Assembly (NCBI GenBank): GCA_949296245.1
Contig: CASFNW010000007.1
Coordinates: 1-52,370 of the forward strand
Reading direction: 5' to 3'
Length of the DNA stretch: 52,370 nt
From: an uncultured bacterium
GTDB taxonomy: Bacteria; Cyanobacteriota; Vampirovibrionia; Gastranaerophilales; Gastranaerophilaceae
Shown in pieces: positions 42,783 through 51,604 of the stretch (positions within the stretch are counted from its first letter, which is position 1; the number at the start of each line of letters is the position of its first letter). The notes under the pieces were generated by a model. That model worked only from the letters and a program-made list of their open reading frames with translations, was not told the origin of the DNA and did no database searches. The position numbers and the translations under genes are program-made.

Positions 42783-44008
42783 TTGATTTCGGTTCTACTT
42801 TTAAAATATCTCTCCGCTCATTGTATATAAATAAGATGCGCTCAATTTTAACCAGTCTCGGTATAATTATCGGTGTAAGCGCCGTTATAATTATGCTTTC
42901 AATAGGTGAAGGCGCAAAAGAAAGAATTAATAAAGATATTGCTTCAATGGGGTCAAACCTTCTTATGGTAATGTCAGGTTCAACTACCTCAAGCGGTGTC
43001 AGAATGGGAAGCGGCACACAGCCTACTTTGACAATAAAAGATTCTGAAGCAATGCTAAAACACTGTCCGTCTGTACTTGAAGTTGCACCTACTGTAGGTC
43101 AGGTGCAGCAGCTTGTATATTCAAACCAGAACTGGTCAACAACGGTAAACGGTATTACACCTGGGTATATGCCTATTCGTATGTGGGAAATAGAATCAGG
43201 AAGAGGTATATCAGAAGATGACCTGAAAAACAACACAAAAGTCGCTGTTCTTGGTTCAACAGTAACAACAAATCTTTTCGGGGATATGGATCCTATAAAC
43301 AAAACTATAAGAATCGGAGGAATGCCGTTTAAAGTTATAGGTCTTTTAAAATCTAAAGGTCAAAACGGTATGGGGCAGGATCAGGACGATACTGTGCTTA
43401 TTCCTATTACGACAGCTCAGAAAAAACTGTTCGGTACGGATTTTCCCGGAATGGTTAAGCATATAAGCGTTCAGGCAAGAGATGAAGAAAGCCTTGAATC
43501 AGCACAGGAGGAAATTACAGAACTCTTAAGAGAACGGCATAATCTCGGCAAAACCAAAGAAGATGATTTTACAATAAGAAACTTTACGCAAATGCTTGAA
43601 ACCGCAAAACAGGCATCAAATACAATGGCTATATTGCTCGGTTCTATTGCTTCCGTATCACTCCTTGTCGGCGGTATCGGCATTATGAATATTATGCTTG
43701 TGTCTGTAACCGAAAGAACAAAAGAAATAGGCATACGTATGGCTATAGGCGCAACAGCTATGGATATAAGAGTCCAGTTTCTTGTAGAAGCACTTTTGCT
43801 CTCTCTTGCCGGAGGTGTAATAGGCGTTGTAGTCGGAATACTGGGCTCCAAAATAGTCGGATTGTTTTCTGATATGACTGTTATCATATCAGCAGCACCG
43901 ATACTTATATCTTTTGGATTTTCAGGGATTGTCGGAATCCTTTTCGGGTATTATCCTGCTTACAAAGCATCTTTATTAAATCCGATTGAAGCACTTAGAT
44001 ATGAATAG
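42779..44008 (+). CDS. ABC transporter permease (MacB/FtsX type)
   Basis: A 409-residue inner-membrane protein with four membrane helices: one N-terminal (about 18-40, SILTSLGIIIGVSAVIIMLS) and three C-terminal (about 285-400). A large periplasmic domain lies between. The FtsX signature is GSIASVSLLVGGIGIMNIML followed by VTERTKEIGIRMAIGA. MacB pumps work by periplasmic mechanotransmission rather than moving substrate through the membrane. The start is GTG at 42779, with GGAGG 7-8 bases upstream, overlapping the ATPase stop by 4 bases. It ends 7 bases from convergent pdxJ. Confidence 0.93.
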   Translation: MIDFGSTFKISLRSLYINKMRSILTSLGIIIGVSAVIIMLSIGEGAKERINKDIASMGSNLLMVMSGSTTSSGVRMGSGTQPTLTIKDSEAMLKHCPSVLEVAPTVGQVQQLVYSNQNWSTTVNGITPGYMPIRMWEIESGRGISEDDLKNNTKVAVLGSTVTTNLFGDMDPINKTIRIGGMPFKVIGLLKSKGQNGMGQDQDDTVLIPITTAQKKLFGTDFPGMVKHISVQARDEESLESAQEEITELLRERHNLGKTKEDDFTIRNFTQMLETAKQASNTMAILLGSIASVSLLVGGIGIMNIMLVSVTERTKEIGIRMAIGATAMDIRVQFLVEALLLSLAGGVIGVVVGILGSKIVGLFSDMTVIISAAPILISFGFSGIVGILFGYYPAYKASLLNPIEALRYE

Positions 44009-44015
44009 TCAGCGA

Positions 44016-44726
44016 TTATTTAATCAAATCTTTCATATCAATAACAGCTTTTTCTAATCCGTCAAAAACCGCTCTTGCAATGATGTTGTGACCTATATTC
44101 AATTCAATAAGTTCAGGAATCTCATGCATTCTGCGGACATTTTCGTATGTAAGTCCGTGTCCGGCATTAACCTTCAAGCCGAGTCTGTGAGCAAGAGCCG
44201 CACCTTTTTTTAGATTATTCATCTCTAATTCTTCTTCAGGTGTTCCCCAGGCTTCAGAGTATTTTCCTGTATGAAGTTCAATAAACTGAGCACCTGTTTT
44301 TGCGGCTGCTTCTACCTGTTCTTTATCCGCATCTATAAATAAACTTACTATAATACCTGCCTCAACCAGCGGTTTTACAAAATCTTTTACAAATTCAAGA
44401 CGGGAAGCAACCTCAAGCCCGCCTTCAGTTGTCACTTCCTGACGGTTTTCGGGTACAAGACATACACATTCCGGTTTAACTGCAAGTGCAATTTTTTGCA
44501 TTTCGTCAGTAAGAGCCATTTCAAGATTCAATCTTGTTTTTAATACCTTTTTAAGTTCAATAACATCATTATCTTTTGTATGACGTCTGTCTTCTCTTAA
44601 ATGAACTGTTATACCGTCGGCACCGGCTTTTTCACAAATAAGTGCTGCCTGTATAAGATTAGGTTCCAGCCCGCCTCTTGCATTTCTCAATGTTGCTATA
44701 TGATCAATATTTACACCCAATAACAT
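44016..44726 (-). CDS. pdxJ: Pyridoxine 5'-phosphate synthase
   Basis: PdxJ condenses 3-amino-1-hydroxyacetone phosphate with deoxyxylulose 5-phosphate to form pyridoxine 5'-phosphate. The 236-residue TIM-barrel protein has [20 protein letters not shown] at the start, [18 protein letters not shown] near 46, and [15 protein letters not shown] and [13 protein letters not shown] near the C-terminus. I start at 44726 because the conserved N-terminus begins there; an ATG 15 codons upstream would add an atypical extension. AGAGG is 11 bases upstream. Confidence 0.95.
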   Translation of the reverse strand: MLLGVNIDHIATLRNARGGLEPNLIQAALICEKAGADGITVHLREDRRHTKDNDVIELKKVLKTRLNLEMALTDEMQKIALAVKPECVCLVPENRQEVTTEGGLEVASRLEFVKDFVKPLVEAGIIVSLFIDADKEQVEAAAKTGAQFIELHTGKYSEAWGTPEEELEMNNLKKGAALAHRLGLKVNAGHGLTYENVRRMHEIPELIELNIGHNIIARAVFDGLEKAVIDMKDLIK

Positions 44727-44826
44727 ATTATTACATGCCTCTGATTTCTTAACACGCCAAGTATAGCGCAAAATGTCTTACATTTTAAGATTTTAATATT
44801 AAGATAATATTAAAATTTTATGTTAA

Positions 44827-44832
44827 TATAAT
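44827..44832 (+). promoter_or_regulatory. -10 box giving a leaderless glycosyltransferase mRNA
   Basis: TATAAT at 44827-44832 ends 6 bases before the A of the ATG at 44838, and no Shine-Dalgarno box exists. The -35 region is weak. The sequence TATAATGCATTATG closely matches TATAATTGCATTATG at ogt. Confidence 0.5.
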
Positions 44833-44837
44833 GCATT

Positions 44838-45731
44838 ATGAAAAGAAGTGTTTCTATAATTCTTGTTAATTACAAAACAAGTGAACTAACAAAACAATGC
44901 ATACAATCTCTCTATGACAAAGTCCGTGATGTGGATTTTGAAATATATGTTGTTGATAATAATTCAAACGACAATATAGAAGTGATGCTGCAAAAAAATT
45001 TCCCTGATATAAAGTTTATTCAAAGCAACGAAAATAAAGGTTTTGGAGCAGGTAACAATATTGCACTAAGGCTTGTAAATTGTAAATATGTTTTCCTATT
45101 GAATACAGATACAGTTTTAATAAATAATGCGGTAAAAATTTTATTTGATTTTATGGAACAGAATCCTGATATCGGAGCATGCGGGGGCAATCTATATGAT
45201 GAAAATATGCAGAATACTCATTCATACGGGGTTCACTATAATCTAAAAGATTTGTTTTTGAAAACATTCTTTTTAAGATATTTGTTTCCTAAAAATGAAA
45301 AGCGTCTTAAGGATAAAGGTTTAAACACAGAAAATCTAACAAAAAGCGTAGACTTTATCACAGGTGCCGACTTAATGATTAGAAAAGAAGCGCTTGATAA
45401 AGCAGGACTTTTTGATGAAAGATTTTTTATGTATGCGGAAGAAGCTGAACTTCAATATCGAATAAGAAAAGCCGGTTATGAAATATTCATAAATCCGGAA
45501 GCAAAAATAATTCATCTACATGACAAATCGCCTAAAAAAAGAGAAAATATGTACTTTGAATTTTTAAAAAGCAAATATCTTTATTTTAAACTCTGCTACG
45601 GTACACCTAAAAATATTTGGTTTATAAAACTGCTTATGTATCTCAATAGTGCGCAAAAAATTTTCCGGCATAAAGAGGCAATTTTAAAATTATTTAAGTT
45701 TATCGCTTTAGACAGGGATGTAAAATGCTAA
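44838..45731 (+). CDS. Family 2 glycosyltransferase (rhamnosyltransferase-like)
   Basis: A 297-residue GT-A transferase: VSIILVNYKTSELTKQCIQS at the N-terminus, FEIYVVDNNSNDNIEVM, the conserved NKGFGAGNNIALR, YVFLLNTDTVL (DxD position) and FITGADLMIRKEALDKAGLF with DERFFMYAEEAELQYRIRKA. This is the WbbL/RfbF pattern of dTDP-rhamnose transferases, though the sugar cannot be read with certainty. A basic C-terminus may attach it to the membrane. The last 7 bases overlap crcB. Predicted leaderless. Confidence 0.9.
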   Translation: MKRSVSIILVNYKTSELTKQCIQSLYDKVRDVDFEIYVVDNNSNDNIEVMLQKNFPDIKFIQSNENKGFGAGNNIALRLVNCKYVFLLNTDTVLINNAVKILFDFMEQNPDIGACGGNLYDENMQNTHSYGVHYNLKDLFLKTFFLRYLFPKNEKRLKDKGLNTENLTKSVDFITGADLMIRKEALDKAGLFDERFFMYAEEAELQYRIRKAGYEIFINPEAKIIHLHDKSPKKRENMYFEFLKSKYLYFKLCYGTPKNIWFIKLLMYLNSAQKIFRHKEAILKLFKFIALDRDVKC

Positions 45732-46093
45732 ACCTGATTGCTGTATTTGTGGGCGGCGGAGCAGGGGCAGTCTGCAGATATTTAATAACGAATATTTCTA
45801 ACAAATTGTTCGGTATAGCATTATGGGGAACTTTTATTTCAAATATTACCGGATGTTTTCTTATCGGATGTATCATGGGATATACTCTAAAAAATACACA
45901 AAGTTTTCCTCCTGCATTAAAATTATTTTTAACAACAGGTTTTCTGGGCGGTCTGACTACATTCAGTACATTCAGCTGTGAATCATTGACTTTATTAAAA
46001 GACGGAAAAATCATTCAAGGAGCTGTCTATATGATATTTAGTCTTATAATCGGTCTTGCTGCCGCATACGCAGGTTTTTTAGCATCCGAGTAA
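45725..46093 (+). CDS. crcB: Fluoride exporter CrcB (Fluc)
   Basis: A 122-residue membrane protein with four hydrophobic helices. The Fluc signatures are there: GGGAGAVCRYLITN at the start, LWGTFISNITGCFLIG (with the central Asn of the pore), and FLTTGFLGGLTTFSTFSCES, which carries the Na+/phenylalanine-box region. It dimerises to form two fluoride pores. It overlaps the glycosyltransferase gene by 7 bases, and no fluoride riboswitch is upstream. Confidence 0.93.
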   Translation: MLNLIAVFVGGGAGAVCRYLITNISNKLFGIALWGTFISNITGCFLIGCIMGYTLKNTQSFPPALKLFLTTGFLGGLTTFSTFSCESLTLLKDGKIIQGAVYMIFSLIIGLAAAYAGFLASE

Positions 46094-46170
46094 AAATTAT
46101 TTAATTTTCATAAACAGCACTAGCAAAAAAATTTAAATCTATGCTTTATATAATTGGGTGTAAGCAAGAC

Positions 46171-46728
46171 ATGTCTATTATATTAAGTAACAAAGCCGAA
46201 AAAATTATTTCATGCATCGGTAAGAATATTAATTCTCCCGAACAAAGGTTGATACAGGGCGCTACAGCTCTTGTATCACAGCCTGTCATTGATTATCATA
46301 ATAAAAAAGCCGATGATGAAACCAGAGCTGTATCAGTAGCAAGAACTATAGGTAAAATCGTAGCAGGGACTTTTGTCGGAGTAATCGTAAGATATGCAAG
46401 TATTGCTGCAGCAAAACAATTCTCCCGCTTTACAATTACACAGGGAGAAAAATACATAACATCAATTACAAGAAAAAGCAAAAGAGATATTTTTCTGCCA
46501 AAATTTAACCCCGATTATTATAAAGAAATGACAGAAAAAGAGTTTATGCAAAAATATAATAACGTTATAAAAACACTCGGTACAATACTAGCAACCGTCG
46601 CTATGGTGTTTACTAACTTTTTAATAGACGCACCGCTTACAAAAATCATTACTAATGCATTAACAGGCAGAATTAAAAGACATATTGAAAAAGAAAAAAA
46701 ACCGGAGGTGAATAATGCCGTCGGTTAA
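46171..46728 (+). CDS. Membrane protein of unknown function (first of a pair)
   Basis: A 185-residue protein with two hydrophobic segments (about 60-80, IVAGTFVGVIVRYASIAAA, and about 138-158, LGTILATVAMVFTNFLIDAP) and a basic C-terminus. The starting part, KNINSPEQRLIQGATALVSQ, recalls a family I associate with Gastranaerophilales. I start at the ATG at 46171: TATAAT lies 16 bases upstream. An ATG 10 codons earlier is inside that promoter. No ribosome site supports either. The end overlaps the next gene by 14 bases. Confidence 0.65.
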   Translation: MSIILSNKAEKIISCIGKNINSPEQRLIQGATALVSQPVIDYHNKKADDETRAVSVARTIGKIVAGTFVGVIVRYASIAAAKQFSRFTITQGEKYITSITRKSKRDIFLPKFNPDYYKEMTEKEFMQKYNNVIKTLGTILATVAMVFTNFLIDAPLTKIITNALTGRIKRHIEKEKKPEVNNAVG

Positions 46729-47485
46729 TTGCTTTGACAAAATAATAAACGGAATCTGGAAAAGATATGAGAACGATGCCGGCAAATCTCTTATTCATCT
46801 GGGTGCTGTAGGCTGGTTTTTTTCCGGACTTGCACAAATAGTGATGATAGCCGGCAACAAAAACATAGATAAAAAAGAAAAGAAATTTCTTATCCCTCAG
46901 GAAATATCTGACTGTGCAATAAATGTCGGATTGTACTATACAATTTGCCAGACTATAAAAAAGACGGGCGACAAACTGCTTGAAAAAGCATACGTGCTGC
47001 CTAAAAAAACTTTTGATGCTTTGTCGGAATTTAAAAAGCCGTCTCATAAAAATATTTTGGAAATGATTAATGATGAAACAAGAAATTTTAAAATAAATCA
47101 GCCAAACGGGAAAAAATTACAAGCAAATGTCTCAACATTTCTGGATACCTCCATAAAATATCTGGAACAGAAGATTAATAAGCTTCCTGTACAGAATCCC
47201 AACCCCTCACTTGACAGATTTGTTACTACAGAGGAAATTACTCAAAAGCTTAATTTGTTAAAAGGTGCGCAAAAAAACTTTGTAAAATGCAAAAACGGGA
47301 TTGGTGTATTAACTGCAGTAGCTGCATCCGTGCTGTCTTGCAACATTATGACACCGGTTGCAAGAAATATAACAGCAAACTATTTTCAAAAAAAGCTATT
47401 AAAGCATAAGGAGAATGAAATTAACAGACCTGCTGTTTCCTGTACAACCCGATTGCCTCAAACATTTCAAATATTTAAAATCTAA
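46715..47485 (+). CDS. Membrane-associated protein of unknown function (second of a pair)
   Basis: A 256-residue protein with hydrophobic segments near 28-46 (LGAVGWFFSGLAQIVMIA) and near 203-225 (GVLTAVAASVLSCNIMTP), and a soluble region of helices between (about 95-190). A strong GGAGG lies 7 bases before the ATG, inside the end of the upstream gene. The tight 14-base overlap suggests the two membrane proteins act together. No family name is known to me. The stop shares CTAA with the convergent gmhA-gmhB gene. Confidence 0.65.
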   Translation: MPSVNCFDKIINGIWKRYENDAGKSLIHLGAVGWFFSGLAQIVMIAGNKNIDKKEKKFLIPQEISDCAINVGLYYTICQTIKKTGDKLLEKAYVLPKKTFDALSEFKKPSHKNILEMINDETRNFKINQPNGKKLQANVSTFLDTSIKYLEQKINKLPVQNPNPSLDRFVTTEEITQKLNLLKGAQKNFVKCKNGIGVLTAVAASVLSCNIMTPVARNITANYFQKKLLKHKENEINRPAVSCTTRLPQTFQIFKI

Positions 47486-48531
47486 AGTTTGATATCCTTC
47501 AAAGACGAAACTATTAAACCTTTTGATATTTTTGCATCTTTGCTCAAAAGATAGGTCACATTAACACCTGCAGCCAGAGCAGCTTCGGAGTCTCGCTCTT
47601 TATCCCCTACGGCAACAGAATTTGCCATGTCAATATTGTATCTGTCTTTTGCCTTTAAAAACATACCGGGAAGAGGTTTTCTGTCTTCGTGTTCAAGATA
47701 CGGACAACAGTATACATCAGTGATTTCTATTCCGTGCTTTTTAAACTCGTCTTTCATATAATTATTGAAAGCATTCATTTGCTCTATTGTGTAATAACCT
47801 CTTTCAACACCGGATTGGTTTGTTATTACAATAATCTTATATCCTTTATCCTGAGCCTGTTTGCATAAGTCCAAAATACCGTCAACAAAAGCAAATTTTT
47901 CTGTTTCAAATGTATAATCATAATCAACGTTTATTGTGCCGTCACGATCTAAAAAAAGTGCTTTGATTTTCGGGGAACATTCTTTTTCTATTATTCCGCA
48001 AATTATATGCCCGACTGCTATATGCATCTCCTGTATATGGTTTGTAGTATCAGATGGAACATTTATGGCAATATCAGCTTTATCTTTCATCTTTCCGCCT
48101 TTTTCACCTGTAAAAGCAATTGTTGTAATACCCATTGATTTTGCTTTGTCCATAGCCAGCAGAACATTTTTGCTGTTTCCGCTTGTTGAAAGTCCTACAA
48201 GAATATCGCCTTTTTGCCCTATTCCTTCAACCTGTCGTTCAAAAATTGTATCATAGCCAAAATCATTGCCTACAGCTGTCAAAATAGAGGTGTCTGTTGT
48301 AAGCGCAATGGAGTTCAGAGCAGGTCTGTTAATTTTGTATCTTCCGACAAGTTCCGCGGCAAGGTGCTGAGAATCAGCAGCAGAACCGCCGTTTCCGCAG
48401 AACATAACTTTATTTCCGTTTTTAATTGCATTCACACATGCCCGTGCTGCTTGTTCTATAACCGGACACAATTTTTTTATCTTCCGGAAATTATTGCTAA
48501 TAGTTTCAAAATCCTGTTCTAGATTATACAT
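47482..48531 (-). CDS. Bifunctional phosphoheptose isomerase / heptose-1,7-bisphosphate phosphatase (GmhA-GmhB fusion)
   Basis: A 349-residue fusion. Residues 1-187 are a SIS-fold GmhA (FCGNGGSAADSQHLAAELVG, with catalytic-type E60 and H170), which turns sedoheptulose 7-phosphate into heptose 7-phosphate. Residues 190-349 are a HAD phosphatase GmhB (D195 and D197 in LFLDRDGTIN, ITNQSGVERGYYT), which removes the C7 phosphate. The zinc loop of GmhB is shortened: CCPYLEHEDRKP holds only part of the usual Cys/His set, and the CxCRKP form is missing. It starts inside the end of hldE (8-base overlap). Both activities are needed for ADP-heptose. Confidence 0.92.
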   Translation of the reverse strand: MYNLEQDFETISNNFRKIKKLCPVIEQAARACVNAIKNGNKVMFCGNGGSAADSQHLAAELVGRYKINRPALNSIALTTDTSILTAVGNDFGYDTIFERQVEGIGQKGDILVGLSTSGNSKNVLLAMDKAKSMGITTIAFTGEKGGKMKDKADIAINVPSDTTNHIQEMHIAVGHIICGIIEKECSPKIKALFLDRDGTINVDYDYTFETEKFAFVDGILDLCKQAQDKGYKIIVITNQSGVERGYYTIEQMNAFNNYMKDEFKKHGIEITDVYCCPYLEHEDRKPLPGMFLKAKDRYNIDMANSVAVGDKERDSEAALAAGVNVTYLLSKDAKISKGLIVSSLKDIKL

Positions 48532-50026
48532 TTATAACTCCGCTCTTTTGTAAATTATCGATTTTTTTCAGCACAGCAGTTGTTGAATAGTCTTCAATTC
48601 TTTCAAGTTCAACAACTTTGCCTCCATAAGACAGTACATACTGCGCTTCTGGCCAGTTTTCAATTTTTAAACCTTCTTTTGCTATTACATCGGGCTGTAA
48701 TTTTTTTACAAGTTCAAGAGCCGTGTCTTCATCAAATAAGACTACATAATCCACAAATTCTAAAGATGCAGCTACATAGGCTCTTGTCTTTTCATCCTGC
48801 AGAGGGAACTGCTCGCCTTTTATTCTTTTAACTGATTTGTCTGAATTTATACCGACAAAAAGACAATCGCATTCTCTTTTTGCAGCGGCAAAAGAATGTA
48901 TATGCCCGAGATGCATAACATCAAAACATCCGTTGGTAAAACCTATTACTTTACCTTGTGATTTTAATTCTTTTGCTATTTCAACAGCCTCGTCAAGAGA
49001 AATTATTTTTAAGCCCTGAGACAGCTTACCTTTTGCATTTTCATTGATAATAGCATTTTTGAGCTCTGACGGGGTAACACAGGCAGTACCCAATTTGCCG
49101 ACAACAATTCCTGAAGCGAGATTTGCCAGCTTCATCGCATCATTTATATAAGCACCGGCAGCAATCGATGCACCCAGAACAGCAAGCGATGTATCTCCGG
49201 CGCCTGATACATCAAAGACTTCTTTTGCTTCTGCCGGAATATGAACAGCCTTTTCATCTCTGTTTGATGAAACAAAAATCATACCGTCTTTACTCAATGT
49301 AATAAGAAGACTGTTGATATTATATTTATTCATTACATCATGCGCAGCATCTGTAATTTGTTCTTTAAAATTTTCGTCTGATGTATTAAACCTTAAACCG
49401 CTTACAAGTTCAAACTCTTTTAAATTCGGTTTTACTATATCAGCTCCCGAGTATTTTGAAAAATCTTTTTCTTTCGGATCTACGAGAACTTTTTTACCAT
49501 GCTTTTTGCATAATTCTATAATCATGCCGGTTGTCTCTTTTGTTAAAAGCCCTTTTTTGTAATCGGAAAGTAATACTATATGACATTTAGGCAGTGCCGA
49601 ATCCACAAAACTTTTCAGTTTTTCAATATCTTCTGAACTCAGATTTAAATCTGTTTCTTTATCCGCTCTTACAATATGATTATTGCTTGCTATCATTCTG
49701 ATTTTTGTTGTAGTCGGGTAATCATGAGGTTTTATAAGAGAATATTCACAGCCTGTTTCATTTAAAAAACGCTCAAGCATAATACAGGATTCATCATTTC
49801 CTGCAGCACCTATGAACATTGTTTTTATTTTTAATGACGCAAGATTGGCTATAACATTTCCGGTACCGCCAAGCATAGATTTTTCTTTAGTGATTTTAAA
49901 CACAGGAACAGGAGCCTCGGGAGATATTCTTTCAACTTCGCCATAGAGAAATTTGTCCAGCATAATATCGCCGATACAAAGAATCTTTAAATTTTTAAAA
50001 CTGTTGATAATAGTTGTTGATAACAT
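48524..50026 (-). CDS. hldE: Bifunctional heptose 7-phosphate kinase / heptose 1-phosphate adenylyltransferase
   Basis: HldE supplies the kinase and AMP-transfer steps to ADP-heptose. The 500 residues split into a ribokinase-like domain (about 1-320; GDIMLDKFLYGEVERISPEA, MLGGTGNVIANLA, and the anion-hole DVSGAGDTS) and a nucleotidyltransferase domain (about 350-490; the HxGH motif in TNGCFDVMHLGHIHSF, FVGINSDKSVKRIKG). With the overlapping GmhA-GmhB fusion it encodes all steps from sedoheptulose 7-phosphate to ADP-D,D-heptose. A short GGGA box precedes the ATG. The epimerase gene hldD is not nearby. Confidence 0.95.
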   Translation of the reverse strand: MLSTTIINSFKNLKILCIGDIMLDKFLYGEVERISPEAPVPVFKITKEKSMLGGTGNVIANLASLKIKTMFIGAAGNDESCIMLERFLNETGCEYSLIKPHDYPTTTKIRMIASNNHIVRADKETDLNLSSEDIEKLKSFVDSALPKCHIVLLSDYKKGLLTKETTGMIIELCKKHGKKVLVDPKEKDFSKYSGADIVKPNLKEFELVSGLRFNTSDENFKEQITDAAHDVMNKYNINSLLITLSKDGMIFVSSNRDEKAVHIPAEAKEVFDVSGAGDTSLAVLGASIAAGAYINDAMKLANLASGIVVGKLGTACVTPSELKNAIINENAKGKLSQGLKIISLDEAVEIAKELKSQGKVIGFTNGCFDVMHLGHIHSFAAAKRECDCLFVGINSDKSVKRIKGEQFPLQDEKTRAYVAASLEFVDYVVLFDEDTALELVKKLQPDVIAKEGLKIENWPEAQYVLSYGGKVVELERIEDYSTTAVLKKIDNLQKSGVINV

Positions 50027-50138
50027 ATTCCCATCCCTCGAAACTGCCGGAATATTTTTATCATACCATAATCTTTGAAATCTGTACTTTATTAAAGTAT
50101 AATTTGTTTAAGTTTTATGGAAATCTAAAGGAGTATAC

Positions 50139-51533
50139 ATGTATTCGATAATTTTGGCAGGCGGTTCCGGCAGCAGATTATGGCCCTTGAGCAGAGAGCT
50201 ATACCCCAAACAGCTTATATCTCTACACGGTAAATACAGCCTGCTGCAAAATACATGTAAAAGACTTGAAAATATTACTGCTAATGCTCAAAATATTTTA
50301 ATAACAAATATTAAACATGCAAACGATGTAAAATTTCAGTTAAGACAAATAAAAAATAACGGAATAGTTTTGTCAGAACCAATGGGTAAAAATACAGCAC
50401 CCGCAATTGCGTGTGCACTCGCTTATATAAAAAGCATTTCCGATAAAGCTAAAGATGAACCTGTTGTTATATTGCCGTCTGACCATTTGATTCAGGACAT
50501 AGAAGCTTTTGAAAATACGATAAAAACTTCTCTTCCTGCAATTGAAAACGGGAATATAGTAACATTCGGCATAAAACCCTCATATCCGGAAACCGGATAC
50601 GGCTATATTAAAGCCGGAGAAAAAAATAATAGCTGCTATAAGGTTGAAAAATTTGTAGAAAAACCGGATTATGATACAGCACAAAAGTATCTGAAAGAGG
50701 GATGCTATTATTGGAACAGCGGAATATTTGCAGGAAAAGTTTCTGTTCTGCTTGAGGCATTTAAGACAACCGCACCTGAAATATACAGAAACATTGAAAA
50801 TTTAAATTTCTCGGAAAATTTGAGTATACCTTTTGGTGTGTATGAAAAAATGCCTGACATATCATTTGACTACGCTGTAATGGAAAAAACCGACAAAGCA
50901 GTTATGTGTGTACTTGAATCGGATTGGAATGATATGGGGTCCTGGCAGTCTGTTTACGAACTCAAAGAAAAAGACAAAGACGGAAATGTCACAGAAGGTA
51001 ATGTAATCGCAAACGATTTAAAAAATTCTCTCATATACAGTTCAAAAAAACTTGTAGCTGTGTCTGGTTTGGAGGATATTATCCTTGTAGAAACAGAAGA
51101 TGCGGTTATGGCTTGCAGAAAAGATAAATCCCAGGACGTAAAAAAACTGTATGACCGTCTTGAAGAAGAAAATAAAGAGGCAAGAATAGTCCACAAAACT
51201 GTATTCAGACCCTGGGGATATTACACATGTCTTGCTCAGGGCAGCTGCTACTTAACTAAAATAATAAGCGTTTCACCGAAACAAAAACTATCCATTCAAT
51301 CACACAATCATCGTTCCGAACACTGGGTAGTATTGGAGGGTAAAGCTCTTGTTATTCTTGACGGACAAAAATATAATCTTAATGCCGGACAGAGTATAGA
51401 CATACCGCTTAAAGCAGTACATTCTCTCCAGAACCCTTATGATGAAGAATTGAGAATTATAGAAGTACAAAAAGGCGATTATATTTCGGAAGATGATATT
51501 ATCCGATACGAAGATGCATACGGCAGGGTATAA
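50139..51533 (+). CDS. manC: Mannose-1-phosphate guanylyltransferase / mannose-6-phosphate isomerase (ManC/XanB type)
   Basis: A 464-residue bifunctional enzyme making GDP-mannose. The pyrophosphorylase domain (about 1-335) opens with LAGGSGSRLWPLSRELYPKQ and carries FVEKPDYD and YYWNSGIFAG. The C-terminal cupin (about 350-464) has FRPWGYYTCLAQGSCYLTKI, SHNHRSEHWVVLEGKALVIL and the metal ligands of phosphomannose isomerases. Whether the cupin is active in isomerisation is not certain in all members. AGGAG lies 6 bases before the ATG. It is divergent from hldE, so GDP-mannose and ADP-heptose synthesis adjoin. Confidence 0.92.
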   Translation: MYSIILAGGSGSRLWPLSRELYPKQLISLHGKYSLLQNTCKRLENITANAQNILITNIKHANDVKFQLRQIKNNGIVLSEPMGKNTAPAIACALAYIKSISDKAKDEPVVILPSDHLIQDIEAFENTIKTSLPAIENGNIVTFGIKPSYPETGYGYIKAGEKNNSCYKVEKFVEKPDYDTAQKYLKEGCYYWNSGIFAGKVSVLLEAFKTTAPEIYRNIENLNFSENLSIPFGVYEKMPDISFDYAVMEKTDKAVMCVLESDWNDMGSWQSVYELKEKDKDGNVTEGNVIANDLKNSLIYSSKKLVAVSGLEDIILVETEDAVMACRKDKSQDVKKLYDRLEEENKEARIVHKTVFRPWGYYTCLAQGSCYLTKIISVSPKQKLSIQSHNHRSEHWVVLEGKALVILDGQKYNLNAGQSIDIPLKAVHSLQNPYDEELRIIEVQKGDYISEDDIIRYEDAYGRV

Positions 51534-51604
51534 AGATTGTCTTGTTTATTAATTGTTTTTATTTCAAGTTTTATTTATTATTTGAATATAAATTAGGAGA
51601 TTAT

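Noticed and set aside
45600..45724. Fluoride riboswitch before crcB
   Set aside because: The region is coding sequence of the glycosyltransferase and lacks the conserved riboswitch core.
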